From: Candidatus Microgenomatus auricola
GTDB taxonomy: Bacteria > Patescibacteriota > Patescibacteriia > UBA9570 > XYC2-FULL-38-9
Direction: 5' to 3'
NCBI GenBank assembly: GCA_005239655.1
Contig: SBBP01000153.1
Location: 1 to 8,417, forward strand
DNA length: 8,417 nt
The translations under genes and the position numbers were made by a program. Shown here piece by piece: positions 1 to 6,873 of the stretch. The notes under the pieces are model-generated. The model saw nothing but the letters and a program-made list of their open reading frames with translations. It was not told the DNA's origin and searched no databases. Every line of letters starts with the position of its first letter. Position 1 is the stretch's first letter.

Positions 1-14
1 ATCTATTCACAGGA

Positions 15-872
15 ATGATCACAGCGCCAATACTTATTTTGGGTGGGAACGGAATGCTCGGGCAGGATTTGTCACGGGCATTTTTGGATCAACAGCCGAT
101 TGTATGGGATCGTGAAGAATTGGATATCACGGATGCAGAGGCGGTGAACGCCGCCTTTGCAAAATTGCAGCCACGAACCATCATCAACGCCGCTGCCTAT
201 AATTTAGTCGACAAAGCAGAGGAAGACGCTGGTTTTGCTATTGCAATGGCCGTCAATGCCACCGGCCCTGCGCATCTTGCACGTGCGGCAAAGGCGATCG
301 GAGCAACCGTTGTGCACTATAGTACGGATTACGTCTTTGATGGTTTGAACACGAACGGATATACCGAAGACGATGCTCCAAACCCACAGAGTCGTTATGC
401 GCAATCGAAGCGAGCTGGAGAGGAAGCCGTTTTGGCTGAAGGTGGCAACACCTACATCATTCGTACCTGTCGGTTGTTTGGCCAGCCTGGCATCGCTGAC
501 GGATCGAAGCAGAGTTTTGTGGATCTCATGCTTTCGATCGCAAAACAACGGAACACCATCAATGTCGTTGACGAGGAAGTGGCGTCACCAACATATACAG
601 TCGATCTTGCACATCACACTCGGCTACTGCTTGAAGGTGACTACCGGTCGGGAATTTATCACGCAACAAACAGCGGCGCCTGTACATGGTACGAGTTTGC
701 GCAAGAGATTTTTCGTCAAACTAAGCAAACGGTTACACTGAATCCCGTGCCAGCCAGCGCATTCCCCCGGCCTGCACAGCGACCAGCGTACTCGGCATTA
801 CGCAACACAAAACTTCCAGCCATGCGCTCTTGGCAGGATGCACTGGCAGCATACCTTGCCACGCGCGTATAA
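15..872 (+). CDS. rfbD: dTDP-4-dehydrorhamnose reductase (RmlD/RfbD)
   Basis: This is an NAD(P)H-dependent reductase of the extended short-chain dehydrogenase family. It catalyses the last step of dTDP-L-rhamnose synthesis, reducing dTDP-4-dehydro-L-rhamnose in the cytoplasm for use in surface polysaccharide. The 285-residue product matches the usual family length. Visible motifs are the Rossmann glycine loop GGNGMLG (residues 10-16), NAAAYNLVDKAE (58-69, family NAAAYTxVDxAE), STDYVFDG (103-110) with the catalytic Ser/Thr region, and the YxxxK pair Tyr128/Lys132. The C-terminal RPAYSAL (256-262) is the family's RPxxSxL signature. The start is supported by the glycine loop at the expected distance; AGGA touches the ATG directly, too close for an ideal ribosome site. 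Only 14 bases upstream are visible, so rmlA/B/C partners, if adjacent, lie outside the window. It converges on the PEGA gene with 4 bp between stops and no terminator. Confidence 0.93.
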   Translation: MITAPILILGGNGMLGQDLSRAFLDQQPIVWDREELDITDAEAVNAAFAKLQPRTIINAAAYNLVDKAEEDAGFAIAMAVNATGPAHLARAAKAIGATVVHYSTDYVFDGLNTNGYTEDDAPNPQSRYAQSKRAGEEAVLAEGGNTYIIRTCRLFGQPGIADGSKQSFVDLMLSIAKQRNTINVVDEEVASPTYTVDLAHHTRLLLEGDYRSGIYHATNSGACTWYEFAQEIFRQTKQTVTLNPVPASAFPRPAQRPAYSALRNTKLPAMRSWQDALAAYLATRV

Positions 873-876
873 GTGA

Positions 877-1812
877 TTACTCTTCAAACAGTAGCAAATC
901 AAACACGCGGTCATCCGCAGACCTGAAATAGAGATGCTGTTCCTCAGCAACGAGTTCATGTGCGCCAGCAGTCTGTGAAAGTACCCACCGCTGGTAATGG
1001 GTTCGTTCATCGTGCTCTATTGCAGAAATTTCATTCGCGTCACTCAAAAAAACATATCCACTACTGGGATGCCATGTGGCATCGCGTAGCGACGTGCTTT
1101 GGCGTCTCAACAGCGTCGAGGATTGCTTTTCAAGATCATAGATCCACACTTCAACAGTGGTGATGAAAAGCAACTCGCTTTGGTCTGGATTCCATTCTGC
1201 ATCGATGATGGCATTTCCGAGTCGCTGCATACCTTCAATGTCTGTCGGCGACTGGAGTAACCATGTGGAATCATTGACGTCATCGACAAGCAGTGTGCGC
1301 GGACCCTCAAGTAGGCGTAGAGAGTCTGGATGTGGGTATCCGTTATCCGTATAGAAGCGGGTTTCTTCAGCCGTGAGCGTACGCAACGTGGGTGCCGTGG
1401 CAACTGGTGGAGATGTGACTTCTGTCGCCGGCTGTTTTTTGAAGAGAATCACTTCAGGAAAAATTGCCGATTTTCCTTCGGCGAGAATAACTTCGGTGTT
1501 CCAGTCGTGGTAACCATCCGCACGCAACTTCACACTGTATGTTCCTGGTGCCAGAATTTCACCGTACGGCGTGTGAGAATTTTTTGATTGAGCATCTGAC
1601 CGATTGACATCATTCAGTATAACGTTTGCTCCGTCAGGCCTTGACTCAATGGAGAGCAGCGCATGTTCAGTGACCGTCCCAGTCTGTGTGTTGAGTCGAT
1701 AGCCAGAGGCATAGGCAATAACAAGCAGAATCAGCGGAACAGAGCAGACAATGAAAAGCCAAAAGAGCAGTGCACGACTCCTGCGTTTTGCCAATTGACT
1801 CTGGTCAGTCAT
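877..1812 (-). CDS. Membrane-anchored PEGA-domain protein with WD40/TolB-like repeats
   Basis: The protein has 311 residues from the chosen start. It has a basic N-terminus, one hydrophobic segment at about 14-36, then ASGYRLNTQTG leading into a PEGA domain at about 51-124 (SIESRPDGANVILNDV, then APGTYSVKLRADGYHDW). After a Pro/Thr-rich linker (127-145) comes a beta-propeller-like region. Two similar repeats stand out there: DAEWNPDQSELLF...VWIYDL (about 204-227) and DATWHPSSGYVFLS...I (about 244-264). PEGA domains are extracytoplasmic beta-sandwich modules often found in surface-associated proteins; the role of this protein is unknown. I infer an inside-to-outside single-pass topology with the PEGA and propeller parts outside the membrane. 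ATG at 1812 was chosen because a longer start at 1854 would run 10 bp into the divergent murA. No ribosome site precedes ATG 1812, and a TATACT lies only 3 nt upstream, so a leaderless or near-leaderless message is possible. Confidence 0.82.
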   Translation of the reverse strand: MTDQSQLAKRRSRALLFWLFIVCSVPLILLVIAYASGYRLNTQTGTVTEHALLSIESRPDGANVILNDVNRSDAQSKNSHTPYGEILAPGTYSVKLRADGYHDWNTEVILAEGKSAIFPEVILFKKQPATEVTSPPVATAPTLRTLTAEETRFYTDNGYPHPDSLRLLEGPRTLLVDDVNDSTWLLQSPTDIEGMQRLGNAIIDAEWNPDQSELLFITTVEVWIYDLEKQSSTLLRRQSTSLRDATWHPSSGYVFLSDANEISAIEHDERTHYQRWVLSQTAGAHELVAEEQHLYFRSADDRVFDLLLFEE

Positions 1813-1823
1813 TTCAGTATACT
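1795..1823 (+). promoter_or_regulatory. Sigma-70-type promoter of murA operon
   Basis: TTGACT (1795-1800) is followed by exactly 17 bp and then TATACT (1818-1823). Each hexamer differs from consensus at one position. The start of transcription would be near 1830, about 15 nt before the murA ATG at 1845, giving a very short leader without a Shine-Dalgarno sequence. The -35 lies inside the 5' end of the divergent PEGA coding region. The -10 is part of the 8-bp palindrome AGTATACT (1816-1823), so the same bases read as TATACT on the minus strand. Confidence 0.75.
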
Positions 1824-1833
1824 TGCAAAGTAT
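1819..1833. repeat. Short inverted repeat across the murA -10 region
   Basis: ATACTT-GCA-AAGTAT is a perfect 6-bp inverted repeat with a 3-nt centre, followed by six T. It overlaps the murA -10 and the expected transcription start. It could be an operator for a small dimeric regulator or a chance result of AT-rich promoter DNA. No regulator gene is nearby. Confidence 0.35.
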
Positions 1834-1844
1834 TTTTTCATGGT

Positions 1845-3110
1845 ATGGATTCATTTATCATTCACGGAGGCAAAGCATTGCGTGGTGAGATCGCGGTCAA
1901 CGGTGCAAAGAATCACGCACTAAAACTCATCCCCGCCTGTTTTTTATCTGCTGGTGAAACGACCATTCAGAATGTTCCCGTTGTTGAAGATGTCTCGCGC
2001 TTGATCGAAATTGTAGAGGAGATTGGTGGTCGCGTCAATCGGACAGAACACACGGTACGCATCACACCTCCACACGATTTTTCTGGTATTTTGCCAACAG
2101 AGATTGTTCCAAAATTGCGTGCATCGATCGTTCTCGTTGGTCCGCTACTGGCGCGGTATGGCAGTGTGAAGCTCCCTCATCCTGGCGGCTGCAATCTGGG
2201 CAAACGACCGATCGACATATTCGTGCGAGGATTCAAGTCGCTGGGCGCATCCGTTGACAATGATGGTGATGCACAGCTGTTTACTGCACCACACGGTTTG
2301 CGTGGAGCCGACTTCGTTTTTCCAGTGGTCAGTGTCACGGGGACTGAAACGCTTATGATGGCTGCAGTGTTGGCCGAAGGCAGAACAACACTCTATCATG
2401 CGGCGTGCGAGCCAGAGATTGTGGCCCTCGCAGACTACCTGAATGCACACGGAGCGCACATTACGGGTGCAGGAACACACACCATCACAATTGATGGCAT
2501 GGGTAAGGATGGGCGACTGTCATCCGGGACAGCTGAGGTGATCCCTGACCGAATTGAAGCAGGATCATTCCTCTTTTTGGCCGCAGCTACACGGAGCCCG
2601 TTGACAATTACTCGCTGTAACCCCCAGCATTTGCGCGTTCCAATACAAATGTTGTCTGAGTGCGGTGTTCAGGTATCCGTCACAAACGATACCATGACCG
2701 TTCATCCGGCAAAGACATTCACCAGCCATAGTATTGTGACGCATGAATATCCAGGTTTTCCGACGGATTTACAGGCGCCGATGACCGTGTTTCTGACTCA
2801 AGCCACTGGGCAAAGTCTTGTGCGAGAAACGATTTATGACGGAAGGCTTTTTTACACCGATGCAGTCAACACACTTGGCGCAAAAATCACACTACTGGAC
2901 TCCTATCGCGCCATTATTGATGGGCCAACACCCCTCCGCGGAAAAGATGTTGACAGTCCAGATATTCGTGCTGGCATCGCGTTGGTGATCGCAGGATTGC
3001 TTGCGAAAGGGAAAACGACGATTCACAATGTTTACCAAATTGACCGAGGATATGAACACATTGAACAACGACTCCAATCCATTGGTGCCGATATCACCCG
3101 TGTCGCCTGA
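1845..3110 (+). CDS. murA: UDP-N-acetylglucosamine 1-carboxyvinyltransferase (MurA)
   Basis: MurA transfers enolpyruvate from PEP to UDP-GlcNAc, the first committed step of peptidoglycan synthesis, in the cytoplasm. The product has 421 residues, the normal family length. N-terminal MDSFIIHGGKALRGEIAVNG is followed by AKNHA with Lys22 and Asn23, the UDP-GlcNAc/PEP-binding pair. The catalytic loop HPGGCNLGKRPID carries the nucleophilic Cys116. GFPTDLQA holds Asp308, the counterpart of E. coli Asp305, and IDRGYEHIE (399-407) holds Arg401, the counterpart of Arg397. Because Cys is kept, it should be of the fosfomycin-sensitive type rather than the Cys-to-Asp resistant type. The section ETIYDGRLFYTDAVNTLGA is less like E. 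coli and resembles divergent bacterial MurA forms. ATG 1845 was chosen because the family N-terminus starts there and the promoter ends at 1823. The 3' end overlaps the protease gene by 59 bp. Confidence 0.96.
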   Translation: MDSFIIHGGKALRGEIAVNGAKNHALKLIPACFLSAGETTIQNVPVVEDVSRLIEIVEEIGGRVNRTEHTVRITPPHDFSGILPTEIVPKLRASIVLVGPLLARYGSVKLPHPGGCNLGKRPIDIFVRGFKSLGASVDNDGDAQLFTAPHGLRGADFVFPVVSVTGTETLMMAAVLAEGRTTLYHAACEPEIVALADYLNAHGAHITGAGTHTITIDGMGKDGRLSSGTAEVIPDRIEAGSFLFLAAATRSPLTITRCNPQHLRVPIQMLSECGVQVSVTNDTMTVHPAKTFTSHSIVTHEYPGFPTDLQAPMTVFLTQATGQSLVRETIYDGRLFYTDAVNTLGAKITLLDSYRAIIDGPTPLRGKDVDSPDIRAGIALVIAGLLAKGKTTIHNVYQIDRGYEHIEQRLQSIGADITRVA

Positions 3111-4401
3111 GCCAACCACGCGTCGATCTCGACGTACATTTTTGGCGACTATTCTCTTTATCATTTTTGCATGTGGCTTGGCACTGGGATTCGTGTTGGG
3201 TGTTTTTCAACGGACAGGTGAGGTGACCTACGAAGATGCGCGTGCAGCATTACACCTTGATCGAACAGAGGACCGTACAGACGAAACCGTTGAGATGAGT
3301 TTATTCTGGAAGGTTTGGGACCTGGTTCGCGAGAGACACGTCGATCAGCCAGTGAATGAAACAGACCTCTTCTACGGATCGATTGCAGGTATGGTTGCTG
3401 CCCTTGGTGACCCCTATTCGATTTTTTTTGAGCCTGAGGAAACTCAGGAGTTTCTTGAGGAAATCAATGGCAGTTTTGAAGGTATCGGTATCGAAATTGG
3501 ATTAAAGAACGAAAAAATGACGGTGATTGCTCCACTCGCAGGCACACCAGCAGAGGTTGCAGGGCTTCGTGCGGGCGACAGAATTCTTGCGATCGATGGT
3601 TTGGACACAGCCTATATGAGTGTCAATACTGCTGTCGACTATATTCGTGGAGAAAAGGGGAAGGCTGTTGTGTTGACGATTCAGCGCGATGGCGTTGCAG
3701 ACCCGTTTGAGGTCAGCATCGTGCGAGACACGATTCATATCGAAAGTGTGAAGTGGGAGATGATCCATGAGGGTCAGCGTACAATCGCGTTGATCACCAT
3801 TACACACTTTAATAGTGACACTGCAGGTAAATTCCAGGAAGCGATGAATGCACTTCTCCTGGAACAGCCGGACAGCATCATTTTGGACTTGCGGAACAAC
3901 CCCGGAGGATATTTGGATGCAGCCGTACAGATCAGTTCGAAATTCCTGGCCGAAGGCAGCGTGGTTCTCTATGAGCAGTCAAGCAACAGCAGTGAGAAAG
4001 TCTATCCAGCGAGCGGTGCTGCCCCACTGAGCGGGCTTGAAACTGTTGCACTCATCAACGAGGGTTCGGCCTCGGCTTCAGAAATTGTTGCCGGTGCACT
4101 ACGTGACAACGATGCGGCGACACTGATTGGAAAAACGTCATTTGGCAAAGGGACAGTACAAGACCTACAGACATTCGATGACGGCTCTTCGCTGAAATTG
4201 ACTGTTGCCCAATGGTTGACTCCGGATAAAAATCGTATTGACACTGTAGGCGTTCACCCAGACTATGCGGTGGATCGCACGAACGAGGATTACTCCGCAG
4301 ATCGTGACCCGCAACTCGATGCCGCAAAGTTGTTCCTCAGTGACCAAGCGGTATTTCTCCAGCAACATGAGCGTTTTGTCCCAGAAGAAACGAAAGAATA
4401 A
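3052..4401 (+). CDS. S41 family C-terminal processing peptidase (CtpA-type), membrane anchored
   Basis: This is a serine protease of the CtpA/Prc family, which processes or degrades envelope proteins from their C-termini. The 449-residue product has an Arg-rich cytoplasmic start (24-28), one hydrophobic anchor (about 29-53), a helical N-terminal segment with GDPYSIFFEPEE (119-130), a PDZ domain (about 143-213, with GIGIEIG and GLRAGDRILAIDG), and the peptidase core. The core shows LRNNPGGYLD (280-289), NEGSASASEI with nucleophile Ser341, and TSFGKGTVQ with general-base Lys366. The Ser-Lys spacing of 25 equals that of E. coli Prc. There is no added peptidoglycan-binding domain. ATG 3052 lies inside the murA 3' end, with GAGGA just 1 nt upstream. 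TTG at 3061 has better spacing from that GAGGA, so the true start is uncertain by a few codons. It is followed 21 bp later by rplI. The substrate is unknown. Confidence 0.93.
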   Translation: MNTLNNDSNPLVPISPVSPEPTTRRSRRTFLATILFIIFACGLALGFVLGVFQRTGEVTYEDARAALHLDRTEDRTDETVEMSLFWKVWDLVRERHVDQPVNETDLFYGSIAGMVAALGDPYSIFFEPEETQEFLEEINGSFEGIGIEIGLKNEKMTVIAPLAGTPAEVAGLRAGDRILAIDGLDTAYMSVNTAVDYIRGEKGKAVVLTIQRDGVADPFEVSIVRDTIHIESVKWEMIHEGQRTIALITITHFNSDTAGKFQEAMNALLLEQPDSIILDLRNNPGGYLDAAVQISSKFLAEGSVVLYEQSSNSSEKVYPASGAAPLSGLETVALINEGSASASEIVAGALRDNDAATLIGKTSFGKGTVQDLQTFDDGSSLKLTVAQWLTPDKNRIDTVGVHPDYAVDRTNEDYSADRDPQLDAAKLFLSDQAVFLQQHERFVPEETKE

Positions 4402-4414
4402 TGTATTGACCAAT

Positions 4415-4418
4415 AGGA
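4415..4418 (+). promoter_or_regulatory. Ribosome binding site of rplI
   Basis: AGGA lies 4 nt before the ATG at 4423. It is the best-placed Shine-Dalgarno-like element in the window, and with the in-frame TAG at 4414-4416 it fixes the start of the shortened L9. Confidence 0.5.
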
Positions 4419-4422
4419 TTTT

Positions 4423-4848
4423 ATGAAAGTCATCATGAAGAAAACAGGAGAAGTGCAAGAGGTTTCCGCCGGACACGCACGGAACTATCTCATCCCACAA
4501 GGATTGGCTGAGGCTGCAACGCCGGAGAAAATTTCGGCTGCACGGGAATTACAAAAAAAGATTGCTCACGAACTGAGTGAAGAGGAGGCGAGTTGGGAAC
4601 TGTGGGCAAAAAAATTCCCCACACTGACAGTGGAAATGAGCGCGGCTGCGAATACAGACGGTACGCTCTTTGGAGCTATCAGCGAATCTGCTATACTACA
4701 AGAGATGAGCCGACAGCATCAGGCCATTGTGAAATCAGAATGGCTCCGCATCTCTGCACCGATTAAGCGCACTGGAGTGCACGATATCGGACTAGTGTTT
4801 CCAAACAAGCTGACGACGCTCTTCCACATCAACGTTTCTCCACAATGA
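4423..4848 (+). CDS. rplI: 50S ribosomal protein L9 (bL9), shortened N-terminal hairpin
   Basis: L9 binds 23S rRNA near the base of the L1 stalk through its N-terminal domain and reaches out with a long helix to a C-terminal domain. The product has 141 residues against about 148 usually. The N-terminal signature is GHARNYLIPQGLA (17-29). A connecting helix at about 34-65 leads to the C-terminal domain with DGTLFGAIS (79-87) and IKRTGVHDIGL. The N-terminal strand-loop is about 7 residues shorter than normal: MKVIM is joined almost directly to KKTGEVQEV, where most L9 proteins have a longer stretch of the type MKVILLEDVKxLGKKGDVVEV. An in-frame TAG at 4414-4416 rules out an upstream start, so the shortening is real in this sequence. 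The gene sits 21 bp after the protease and overlaps pyrG by ATGA, instead of lying in the common rpsF-ssb-rpsR context. Confidence 0.92.
   Translation: MKVIMKKTGEVQEVSAGHARNYLIPQGLAEAATPEKISAARELQKKIAHELSEEEASWELWAKKFPTLTVEMSAAANTDGTLFGAISESAILQEMSRQHQAIVKSEWLRISAPIKRTGVHDIGLVFPNKLTTLFHINVSPQ
4689..4697 (+). promoter_or_regulatory. Possible extended -10 promoter inside rplI, ahead of pyrG
   Basis: TGCTATACT is an extended -10 match (TGn followed by TATACT). The hexamer 17 bp upstream, TTTGGA (4669-4674), is a poor -35. If active it would start transcription near 4704, about 140 nt before pyrG, letting pyrG be expressed apart from murA. It lies wholly within coding sequence and may be chance. 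Confidence 0.25.
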
Positions 4849-6500
4849 GCACAAAGCACCCAAAATTTATTTTTGTTGTTGGCGGAGTGATGTCCTCGGT
4901 TGGCAAAGGTGTGTCGACGGCATCGATCGGCATGATTTTGCAGTCACGTGGTTTTCGGGTGACGGCAATCAAAGCCGATCCGTACATCAATGTCGATGCC
5001 GGAACCATGAACCCCACAGAACACGGTGAAGTGTTTGTGACTGAGGATGGCGATGAAACCGACCAGGACATTGGCAACTACGAACGATTCTTGAATGAAA
5101 ACATCTACTCCATTAACTACATGACCACCGGCCGTGTCTACCTGGAGGTCATTCAGCGTGAGCGGAATTTAGCCTATAAAGGCAAATGTGTAGAAGTCGT
5201 TCCGCACATCCCGCAGGAGATTATTCGGCGTATCAAGCTGGCGCAGCAGAAGAGTGATGCAGATATTACTGTGATCGAAGTTGGAGGAACGGTGGGTGAG
5301 TACCAAAACATTTTGTTTCTCGAGGCCGCGCGCATGATGAAAAATACCAACCCCGATGACGTGGCGTTCGTGCTGGTGAGCTATCTGCCGGTTCCCTCAA
5401 ATCTCGGTGAGATGAAAACAAAGCCAACGCAACATGCCGTACGTCTCCTGAATGAAGTTGGTCTACAACCGAACTTCGTGATTTGCCGATCAGAAAAGCC
5501 GCTCGATAACGTTCGAAGGCGAAAATTAGCGGAATTTTGTAGTATGGATGAGGGCCACATCATTGCCGCGCAAGATGTGAAACATATTTACGAGGTTCCA
5601 ATTCTCTTTGAGAAAGAGCAGCTCAGCTCGAAAATGATTAAACAACTGCATCTCAAGCCACGAAAAGTGGATACACAGAAAAGCCCACTGAAGCAGCTTC
5701 AAAAACTGGTGAAGACGATTAACAACGCAAAAAAGACCGTACGTATTGGTATCGTGGGGAAATATTTTCGAACGGGCGAGTTTGTCCTTGCGGATTCTTA
5801 TATTTCGGTTATTGAAGCATTGAAACATGCTTCATGGCACTTTGGGCGCAAGCCAGAACTCGTTTGGCTTGATTCAGAGGACTACGAGCGTGATCCGAAA
5901 CAGGTGAAGGAGCTGGCTGAATTCGACGGAGTTTTGATCCCCGGTGGATTCGGATCGCGCGGTGTGGAGGGCAAAATTTTAGCTATTGAATATATTCGCA
6001 AACACCGCATTCCCTATCTTGGTATTTGTTATGGTATGCAGTTAGCCGCAATAGAAATAGCGAGAAACGCAGCAGACCTGAAGGGCGCGCACACGGTTGA
6101 AATTGATGAACACTCAGCGCACCCGATTATTGTCGTCAACCCGAACCAGAAGAAAAATATTCTCGAAGAACACTATGGCGGCACAATGCGTCTTGGTGCG
6201 TATGACTGTTCGCTTGTTCCTGGCACACACGCACGGAGAGTCTATGCGAAAAATCTTGTCAGCGAGCGTCACCGTCATCGATATGAAATGAACAACGAAT
6301 ATATCACACAGCTCGAGAATGCTGGATTCATTGTTTCTGGTGTGAATCCGCAGCAAAATTTAGTCGAAATGATGGAACTCAAAGATCACCCATGGTTTGT
6401 GGGAACACAATCTCACCCGGAATTTCTGTCGCGGCCTCTTCGCCCACATCCACTGTTTCTTGGATTCATCGAAGCAGCGATAAAACGCAAAGAAAAGTAA
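4845..6500 (+). CDS. pyrG: CTP synthase (glutamine hydrolysing)
   Basis: CTP synthase makes CTP from UTP, ATP and glutamine, the last step of de novo pyrimidine nucleotide synthesis, in the cytoplasm. The product has 551 residues, close to the E. coli length of 545. The N-terminal synthetase domain (about 1-275) shows GGVMSSVGKG (13-22) with P-loop Lys21, KADPYINVDAGTMNP, HGEVFVTEDGDETD, EVGGTVGE (145-152) and KTKPTQHAVR (191-200). The C-terminal class I glutaminase domain (about 298-551) shows PGGFGSRGVEGK, GICYGMQ with nucleophile Cys395, ERHRHRYE (474-481), and SHPEF with His524 and Glu526. All catalytic residues are kept, so it should be active. Its ATG overlaps the rplI stop as ATGA with no Shine-Dalgarno sequence, pointing to translational coupling. 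An 18-residue basic, Lys-rich linker region (about 271-297) joins the two domains. It is the last gene of the murA run; a hairpin terminator follows. Confidence 0.97.
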   Translation: MSTKHPKFIFVVGGVMSSVGKGVSTASIGMILQSRGFRVTAIKADPYINVDAGTMNPTEHGEVFVTEDGDETDQDIGNYERFLNENIYSINYMTTGRVYLEVIQRERNLAYKGKCVEVVPHIPQEIIRRIKLAQQKSDADITVIEVGGTVGEYQNILFLEAARMMKNTNPDDVAFVLVSYLPVPSNLGEMKTKPTQHAVRLLNEVGLQPNFVICRSEKPLDNVRRRKLAEFCSMDEGHIIAAQDVKHIYEVPILFEKEQLSSKMIKQLHLKPRKVDTQKSPLKQLQKLVKTINNAKKTVRIGIVGKYFRTGEFVLADSYISVIEALKHASWHFGRKPELVWLDSEDYERDPKQVKELAEFDGVLIPGGFGSRGVEGKILAIEYIRKHRIPYLGICYGMQLAAIEIARNAADLKGAHTVEIDEHSAHPIIVVNPNQKKNILEEHYGGTMRLGAYDCSLVPGTHARRVYAKNLVSERHRHRYEMNNEYITQLENAGFIVSGVNPQQNLVEMMELKDHPWFVGTQSHPEFLSRPLRPHPLFLGFIEAAIKRKEK

Positions 6501-6504
6501 ACTC

Positions 6505-6582
6505 AAAAACAGCTCTTGCACTCGCTCCTGCCATACCTGAGGCCTGAACGGTATGTCGGCAGCGAGATGCGCGGCTGTTTTT
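6505..6582. terminator. Long bidirectional hairpin terminator between pyrG and rpmA
   Basis: AAAAACAGC (6505-6513) is the exact reverse complement of GCTGTTTTT (6574-6582), so both strands end the stem in a U5 run. Inside, imperfect pairing continues: CTCG/CGAG (6521-6524 with 6563-6566), CTGCC/GGCAG (6528-6532 with 6558-6562) and ATACC/GGTAT (6533-6537 with 6550-6554), closing a 12-nt loop. It follows pyrG by 4 bp and lies 8 bp beyond the rpmA stop, so it would serve both convergent genes. The stem is longer and more interrupted than a typical intrinsic terminator. It is the only notable content of the 90-bp gap. Confidence 0.6.
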
Positions 6583-6590
6583 GTATATAC

Positions 6591-6869
6591 TTATTGCTTC
6601 ACGACAGAAACAATGCTCGTCTTTTTCAACTTTCCGGTGTAACGGGTGATTTTTTTTCGCAAAAATTTCACGACGCCATCCGTTGTCGCAAAAATAGTAG
6701 AATCCCTACCAATTTCCGTTCCTTCACCTGCACGAAAAGAGGTCCCATGTTGGCGGACAATGATATTACCCGTTTTCACTGTTTGACCACTGTATTTTTT
6801 GACGCCAAGCCGTTTTGATACGGAATCGCGTCCGAGGGCGGTTGAGCCGCCCGCCTTGGTATGTGCCAT
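6591..6869 (-). CDS. rpmA: 50S ribosomal protein L27 (bL27)
   Basis: L27 is a 50S protein whose N-terminal tail reaches the peptidyl transferase centre. The 92-residue product starts [16 protein letters not shown], the family signature, and continues with [23 protein letters not shown] and DGVVKF. The N-terminus begins directly at the mature form, without the short extension that Firmicutes remove with the Prp protease. The basic C-terminal tail after VKF (about 69-92) makes it slightly longer than the E. coli protein (85 residues). The usual partner rplU (L21) is not next to it. It has its own strong promoter and about a 30-nt AU-rich leader without a Shine-Dalgarno site, and shares the hairpin terminator with pyrG. 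Confidence 0.96.
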   Translation of the reverse strand: MAHTKAGGSTALGRDSVSKRLGVKKYSGQTVKTGNIIVRQHGTSFRAGEGTEIGRDSTIFATTDGVVKFLRKKITRYTGKLKKTSIVSVVKQ

Positions 6870-6873
6870 AGAA

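Noticed and set aside
1819..1839. ATACTTGCAAAGTAT followed by TTTTTT as a terminator
   Set aside because: The stem is AT-rich and only 6 bp, and lies within a promoter between divergent genes, where no transcript needs ending.
1770..1844. Upstream in-frame ATG at 1770 for murA
   Set aside because: It would add 25 residues unlike any MurA N-terminus, overlap the divergent PEGA gene, and lie upstream of the promoter.
1813..1854. Longer start (ATG 1854) for the PEGA protein
   Set aside because: It would overlap murA by 10 bp and span the murA promoter; the ATG at 1812 gives a normal basic tail before the TM helix.
3001..3051. TTG start at 3001 for the S41 protease
   Set aside because: It would extend the overlap with murA to 110 bp with no added family similarity; GAGGA lies downstream of it.
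4406..4434. TTGACC as a -35 for rplI
   Set aside because: The matching -10 position reads GTCATC and falls inside the rplI coding region.
6583..6591. TGTATATACT as a plus-strand promoter antisense to rpmA
   Set aside because: The hexamer 17 bp upstream (CGAGAT) is no -35 and there is no plus-strand gene downstream.
6516..6818. Plus-strand open frame opposite rpmA
   Set aside because: It runs through the terminator hairpin and mirrors the conserved L27 gene; its product resembles no family I know.
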